Shown here: piece after piece, positions 61,601 to 64,000 of the stretch
Numbering within the stretch: the first letter of the stretch is position 1
Layout of the letters: the number at the start of each line of letters is the position of its first letter
DNA from: JAPOUP01 sp965199865
GTDB lineage: Bacteria > Pseudomonadota > Alphaproteobacteria > Rhodobacterales > Rhodobacteraceae
Reading direction: 5' to 3'
Assembly (NCBI GenBank): GCA_965199865.1
Contig: CBDATU010000011.1
Span: 124,001-188,000 of the forward strand
DNA: 64,000 nucleotides
Program-made: the position numbers and the translations under genes
The notes under the pieces: generated by a model
The model's input: the letters and a program-made list of their open reading frames with translations, nothing else
Database searches by the model: none
Told to the model about the DNA's origin: nothing

Positions 61601-64000
61601 CTGGTGGCGATACACCAGGCGGCGGTGGCACTGCAGCGCGGAGAGGCGGACCTGGCGCTGGCAGGTGGCGTAAACGCGATTCTCTCCATGGTTCCGGTCT
61701 CGGAGTTCGTCGAATCCGGCATGCTGGCGCCGGACGGGCAGTGCAGGACCTTCGACGCGGCGGCCAACGGATACGGACGGGGTGAGGGATGCGGGATGGT
61801 GGTACTCCGACGTCTCGCCGACGCGGTTGCGGCTGGTGACCGTATCTGGGGGGTCCTCCGCGCGTCGGCGGTCAACCAGGACGGCGCCAGCGCCGGGCTG
61901 ACGGTGCCAAACGGTCCGGCTCAGGAGCGGGTGATCGCTGAGGCCCTTGCCCGGTCTGGCCTCACACCGGCCGAGATCGACTATCTCGAGGCGCACGGTA
62001 CCGGAACCGAACTGGGGGATCCGATCGAGGTCGGGGCCGCCGCTGCGGTATATGGCCGGAATCGGCCCGCGGACCGACCGCTCCTGATCGGGTCGGTGAA
62101 GACGAATATCGGCCATCTGGAAGCCGCCGCCGGAGTTGCGGGGCTGATCAAGGTGATGCTGGCAATGGCCTCCCGCCGACTCCCGCGCCATCTCAATTTC
62201 TCAACCCCCAATCCGCATATCGACTGGGACAGCCTTCCCGTCCAGGTCGTCTCCGCGGCCACCGACTGGCCGTATGACGGGGACCGACCGCCGCGGGCGG
62301 CCCTCAGCTCTTTCGGATTCTCCGGAACCAACGCGCACGTTATTCTGGAAGGAGCTCCACCGCCGGATGCCGGTGATCTCAACCCGACGGCGGTCGTCGG
62401 CGCTTCAGTGGCTGTCCCGCTGCCTGAAGCGTCGGCGGCGGCGAAGCGCGGCCGCGGGGAGCGACTGCTGCCCCTGTCGGGACGGTCGGCGACTGCGGTC
62501 AGCGCACTCGCGGGCCAGTATCTCGACTGGCTGCGGGAGGATCAGCCCGAGCCGCATGAGGATCATCTTGCGGATATGGCCTGGACGGCGGCGACTGGCC
62601 GCGGTCATCTCGAATTCCGGGCGGGACTGATCTTCAGCGACAGGAAGGGACTGGTCGCCGGTCTCGGTGCGCTGGCCCGGGGCGACCGGCAAATTATCAA
62701 CGGTGCGCGCTCCCGGCCGGCGTTCCTGTTCACCGGTCAGGGAAGCCAGTGGGTCGGCATGGGTCGGGAACTGTATGAAACCGAGCCGGTGGTGCGCGGG
62801 GTTCTCGACCAGTGCGAGGCGGCCATGCTCGAACTGAGAGGCGAATCCCTGCTGGACGTGATGTTCGCTTCGGCGGGCTCCGCGGTCGACGATACATACT
62901 GGACCCAGCCAGCGCTGTATTCACTGGCTTGCGCACTGGCCGCGCAGTGGCAGTCGCTCGGCGTAAAACCGGCGGCGCTGCTGGGCCACAGCGTTGGGGA
63001 ACTGGCGGCGGCGCAGGTCGCTGGCATGGTCCCGCTCGTCGAGGGTCTGCGTTTTGCTGCACGGCGCGGTGCGCTGATGGCATCCCTTCCCGACCGCGGA
63101 GCGATGGCGGCAGTGTTCGCGCCGCGGGACCAGGTGGAAACGACGCTGGCGGCGGATGGTGGTAGCGACCTGTCTGTCGCCGCCGACAATGGCACCCATC
63201 TGGTGCTCAGCGGTCCGGTGCCGGCAGTGGAACGCATCCGCGAGGCGTTCACCGCGGCGGGGATCAGGACCGCGCCTCTACGAACCCGCCAGGCATTCCA
63301 CTCTGCCCTGATGGATCCCATCCTTGATGAACTGGAACTTGCCGCACCGCACCTGTCACCGCCGACCATTCCCCTGTTGAGCAACGTCACCGGAAGGGAG
63401 CTGACAGAAGCCCCTGACGGCGGCTACTGGCGACATCATGCGCGCGGTGAGGTTGCCTTTGCGGCTGGAGCGGCGCGGCTTGCCGCGCTGGAGATCGATA
63501 TCCTGATAGAAATTGGTCCGAAGGCGATTCTGGGCCCGCTTGTCCAGGATGGCTGGCCGGGAGATGGGCCGGTACCGCACGCCGTCGCAAGTCTTGATCC
63601 GCCGGTCGGGGGCGTTTCACCCGCCGGATTTGCGGGCGCGGTCGCCGCGGCCTGGGAAACCGGGTTGCCGCTACGGCTCGAGGGGCTGTTCACCGGGGAG
63701 CGACGGCGGCGCGTTTCGCTGCCGACCTACCCGTTCCAGCGCCAGCGGCACTGGATTGACGGGCGCTCCCGCCGCCGGGCCTACGACCATCCGCTACTCG
63801 GCACACGGACCGAGCTTCTTGACGGAAGCACGGTGTACGAGGTTGAGGTGTCGACGACCGACCCAGATTGGCTGGCTGACCATCGCGTGTTCGGCCGACC
63901 GGTTGTCCCGGGCGCTCTCTTCGCCGTATTGGCGGCCGCCGCAGCGGCTCCGGATGGGCCGGTCAGCGTGGAGGCGTTCCAGATACATTCTCCGCTGATC
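55673..64000 (+). CDS. Type I modular PKS, second gene: module 4 and start of module 5 (truncated by window)
   Basis: The frame is open from GTG 55673 to the window end (over 2770 codons). The GTG is inside the sequence GTGAATGA that ends the previous gene, so translation is probably coupled; an ATG at 55677 is in the wrong frame. A basic helical N-terminus (DPKELLRRLYLELNRYRQEI) fits docking to the acidic tail of the upstream protein. Order: KS (Cys197), AT (Ser663), DH (residues 960 and 1119 altered), KR (Tyr1591), ACP (Ser1753), KS (Cys1973), AT (Ser2440), DH (His2737), then the window ends. No ER, cMT or thioesterase is seen so far. Codon frame checked at several catalytic sites and continuous. 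Confidence 0.92.
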   Translation, partial: MNESRDPKELLRRLYLELNRYRQEIDRLRQPIAIVGMACRFPGGGNIAEFWASLLAGRCLSQGLPPGRDLYRDGVAVDDTDEVCRHGAFLAGIDRFDAEFFQIAPVEAQYLDPQHRMLLETSWHALEEAGINPDHLRGQRAGVYAGVCGNDYRELVAASDGARSVYIATGTSDSTAIGRVAFALGLEGPAIAIDTACSSSLVAIHQAVTALQQGEVDLALAGGVNVILSTGAMDAFDNGGMLAADGRCKTFDAAADGYVRGEGCAMIALRRLADAEADGDRIHAVIRGTAVNQDGASAGLTVPNGPAQERVIAAALARAGLDPSEVDYLEAHGTGTRLGDPIEIHAAAAAYGRDRPKSRPLLIGSVKTNIGHLEAAAGVAGLIKATLALGEDRIPPHVNFSVANPAVDWPGSKVRVVTGIEDWPVNGDRPPRAGVSSFGFSGTNAHLVLEGYRQPNVGQPCGGVVADAIEIPLPDGAVATERGRQERLLPLSGRSEAAVRALAEHYLDRLHEAESATVADDLADLAWSASISRSQFDVRAGIVFRDGTGLSVGLKDIMIGRTLAPAEADAKAGFLYTGQGSQWAGMGRTLYETEPVARGVFDRCEQVMCETTGESLLQIMFAPECEALDSTAWTQPALYALGCALTAQWNALGIRPKAVLGHSVGELAAAQTAGVFSLEDGMRFAIHRGRIMAAVPGDGAMAAIHGSRSRVETIIREVDGPLSIAADNGTHVVISGSAIAVERVCDVLLAAGMRTERLRTSHAFHSALMDPVLDELERIAPSGAVPGRPLIGNVTGEELKETPGPLYWRRQARHEVAFATSVARLAAHGINVLVEIGPRAVLGPLARAIWPAVNEPPTVVTSLREPKADGTEPGFATAAGMAWEAGLPVRLKDLYTGERRRRTALPTYPFQRQRHWVDTGRRRAATRMHPVTGDRHDSASGETTFELGLSASHPAWLADYRVFGRPLVPPLLVGGLATVAGDGMVLEDLEVRTPFPLGIDDGEAAACSVQIVLDRADGGGNRRVTIHGRTEQTGAWTLIAEGHLSVAPPLEERTRTQPDGLERIDLTELRRTVLDRGIECGLVLESMTSTWIGDGETLVQLDLAPDPDGTLMTGPLALEACVQSLVAAVPGTVCRLPVGWKRLHVVGTLPERVFGHARLIPDSEQDGRLTADIDLFGEDGVPLGQIRGLVLQETNRSALQSSTDGLDDLLYRMDWREVPQLQAPPPPEQGTWILNADQGGVARELAVRLAERQQNVVLAGRIRPGPDESIPGVTAAFLETDRREAWSALVRNLPADAPLRGVVDLTGLDCHSDPAQSVDPGSMLVDTGAAALALVQGLDDAGMAPTAGIRFVTKGAQIIGTERSQGIAGAVLWGFARTVGLEMVHLAPRLVDIDPDAPVDLEVLLDEMLSESDETEIAWRNGQRLAARLVSSTDMPPRADLAPTGEGIWLITGGLGGLGLEVAAWLAERGVRKIVLNVRREPDEARQAAIDALVARGIEVRLEVADVAQREAVDAMLERIALPLAGIIHCAGATTDAGLGAQDRAGLERALLAKAVGAWNLHQALADHEPGVFVLFSSVAGVLGNPGQANYAAANAFLDQLASWRSVQGQAGQSIAWGPWAGAGMAERNRDRLAGRMEAQGMDWIALPSALAVLDRLMGAEAAMTLAVSMDWLALVRQQPSLTPLLGTLLPASTAGTEIRAGRGGLAIRLRESAPGDREALLVRVLSDELQAVLMLPSAPPPSTGFFELGMDSLTATELRNRLNRVLLGSYVVPATIAFDYPNVASLARHLAEELGETPRAVEAPLLLERAGPIAIVGMACRFPGGDGLDGFRSLLSAGDSAIGPPPPDRTAGEREGAGQRAGGFLEAIDLFDAEFFRIAPVEAKLLDPQQRLLLETSWHALEDAGMDPGSLRGSRTGVYAGISMSDYRDLLVAGSGTVGLHSATGTSASTAIGRIAYTLGLEGPAMAIDTACSSSLVAIHQAAVALQRGEADLALAGGVNAILSMVPVSEFVESGMLAPDGQCRTFDAAANGYGRGEGCGMVVLRRLADAVAAGDRIWGVLRASAVNQDGASAGLTVPNGPAQERVIAEALARSGLTPAEIDYLEAHGTGTELGDPIEVGAAAAVYGRNRPADRPLLIGSVKTNIGHLEAAAGVAGLIKVMLAMASRRLPRHLNFSTPNPHIDWDSLPVQVVSAATDWPYDGDRPPRAALSSFGFSGTNAHVILEGAPPPDAGDLNPTAVVGASVAVPLPEASAAAKRGRGERLLPLSGRSATAVSALAGQYLDWLREDQPEPHEDHLADMAWTAATGRGHLEFRAGLIFSDRKGLVAGLGALARGDRQIINGARSRPAFLFTGQGSQWVGMGRELYETEPVVRGVLDQCEAAMLELRGESLLDVMFASAGSAVDDTYWTQPALYSLACALAAQWQSLGVKPAALLGHSVGELAAAQVAGMVPLVEGLRFAARRGALMASLPDRGAMAAVFAPRDQVETTLAADGGSDLSVAADNGTHLVLSGPVPAVERIREAFTAAGIRTAPLRTRQAFHSALMDPILDELELAAPHLSPPTIPLLSNVTGRELTEAPDGGYWRHHARGEVAFAAGAARLAALEIDILIEIGPKAILGPLVQDGWPGDGPVPHAVASLDPPVGGVSPAGFAGAVAAAWETGLPLRLEGLFTGERRRRVSLPTYPFQRQRHWIDGRSRRRAYDHPLLGTRTELLDGSTVYEVEVSTTDPDWLADHRVFGRPVVPGALFAVLAAAAAAPDGPVSVEAFQIHSPLI
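55757..61060 (+). other. PKS module 4: KS-AT-DH(inactive)-KR-ACP
   Basis: KS and AT are intact (AT motif HAFH, malonyl). The DH has lost both catalytic residues: the His of DHRVFG is Tyr (DYRVFGRPLVPP, codon 58550-58552) and the Asp of HPxLLD is Glu within GPLALEACVQ (codon 59027-59029). KR motif QANYAAANAFLD is intact. Predicted to leave a beta-hydroxyl. Confidence 0.82.
61099..64000 (+). other. PKS module 5: KS-AT-DH..., incomplete
   Basis: KS with DTACSSSLVA; AT with GHSVGE and QAFH; DH begins with an intact DHRVFGRPVVPGALF. The reductive part, ACP and chain release lie beyond the window. Confidence 0.85.

Noticed and set aside
1..64000. CRISPR arrays, rRNA and tRNA genes
   Set aside because: No regularly spaced repeats, and none of the spacers I read shows a convincing tRNA or rRNA sequence. 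A covariance-model scan was not possible here.

Overview
The window looks like chromosomal DNA of an alphaproteobacterium, most likely a member of the Rhodobacterales. The basis is gene content and order: soeAB-type sulfite dehydrogenase genes, a long folB followed by folP and glmM, ilvC divergent from two Lrp/AsnC regulator genes, carA divergent from a GatB/YqeY gene, an alphaproteobacterial long-form RibA, and pntAB with a fused PntA. This is inferred from sequence alone; no database search was run.

Bases 1-33745 are mostly housekeeping genes separated by unusually long, gene-poor spacers. In order they are: soeB (partial) and soeA (-), a SleB-type cell wall hydrolase, a decayed AAA ATPase gene, folB-folP-glmM, ilvC with two Lrp regulators, a UbiH-type hydroxylase, a GntR regulator and a 1-Cys peroxiredoxin, carA and yqeY, malate synthase G, a C26-type glutamine amidotransferase, and pntAB. 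A two-gene module (ParA-like ATPase plus a Schlafen/AlbA-HATPase protein) follows, then a beta-hydroxyacid dehydrogenase, an L,D-transpeptidase-like protein, ribA and an OmpR-type response regulator. Several spacers hold structure: a perfect 41-bp inverted repeat at 16964-17092, an Lrp-like palindrome array at 12616-12650, and an orphan promoter-to-terminator unit at 33804-34075.

Bases 34815-64000 are a biosynthetic island. A free-standing acyl carrier protein gene (-) is divergent from a giant modular type I polyketide synthase (+) that runs off the window. Two ISAs1-family elements have landed in the shared intergenic region, each with an intact 10-bp target duplication. One is complete. 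The other is a 739-bp derivative with a large internal deletion. The PKS starts at 37446 with module 1 (KS-AT-DH-cMT-KR-ACP), which is interrupted by a frameshift near 41329-41363. Module 2 (KS-AT-DH-KR-ACP) and module 3 (KS-AT-DH-ER-KR-ACP) follow in the same reading unit. An 8-base overlapping second gene carries module 4 (KS-AT-DH-KR-ACP, DH catalytic residues lost) and the start of module 5 (KS-AT-DH...). All five ATs look malonyl-specific. No loading domain or thioesterase is visible inside the window.

The most interesting material is this PKS: an apparently uncharacterised assembly line in a probable rhodobacterial genome, with a possible separate starter ACP, docking-like termini, a module-1 KR lacking its catalytic Tyr, and a frameshift that may have silenced it or may be a sequence error. 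The second candidate system is the ParA-AlbA/HATPase pair at 26831-29067.
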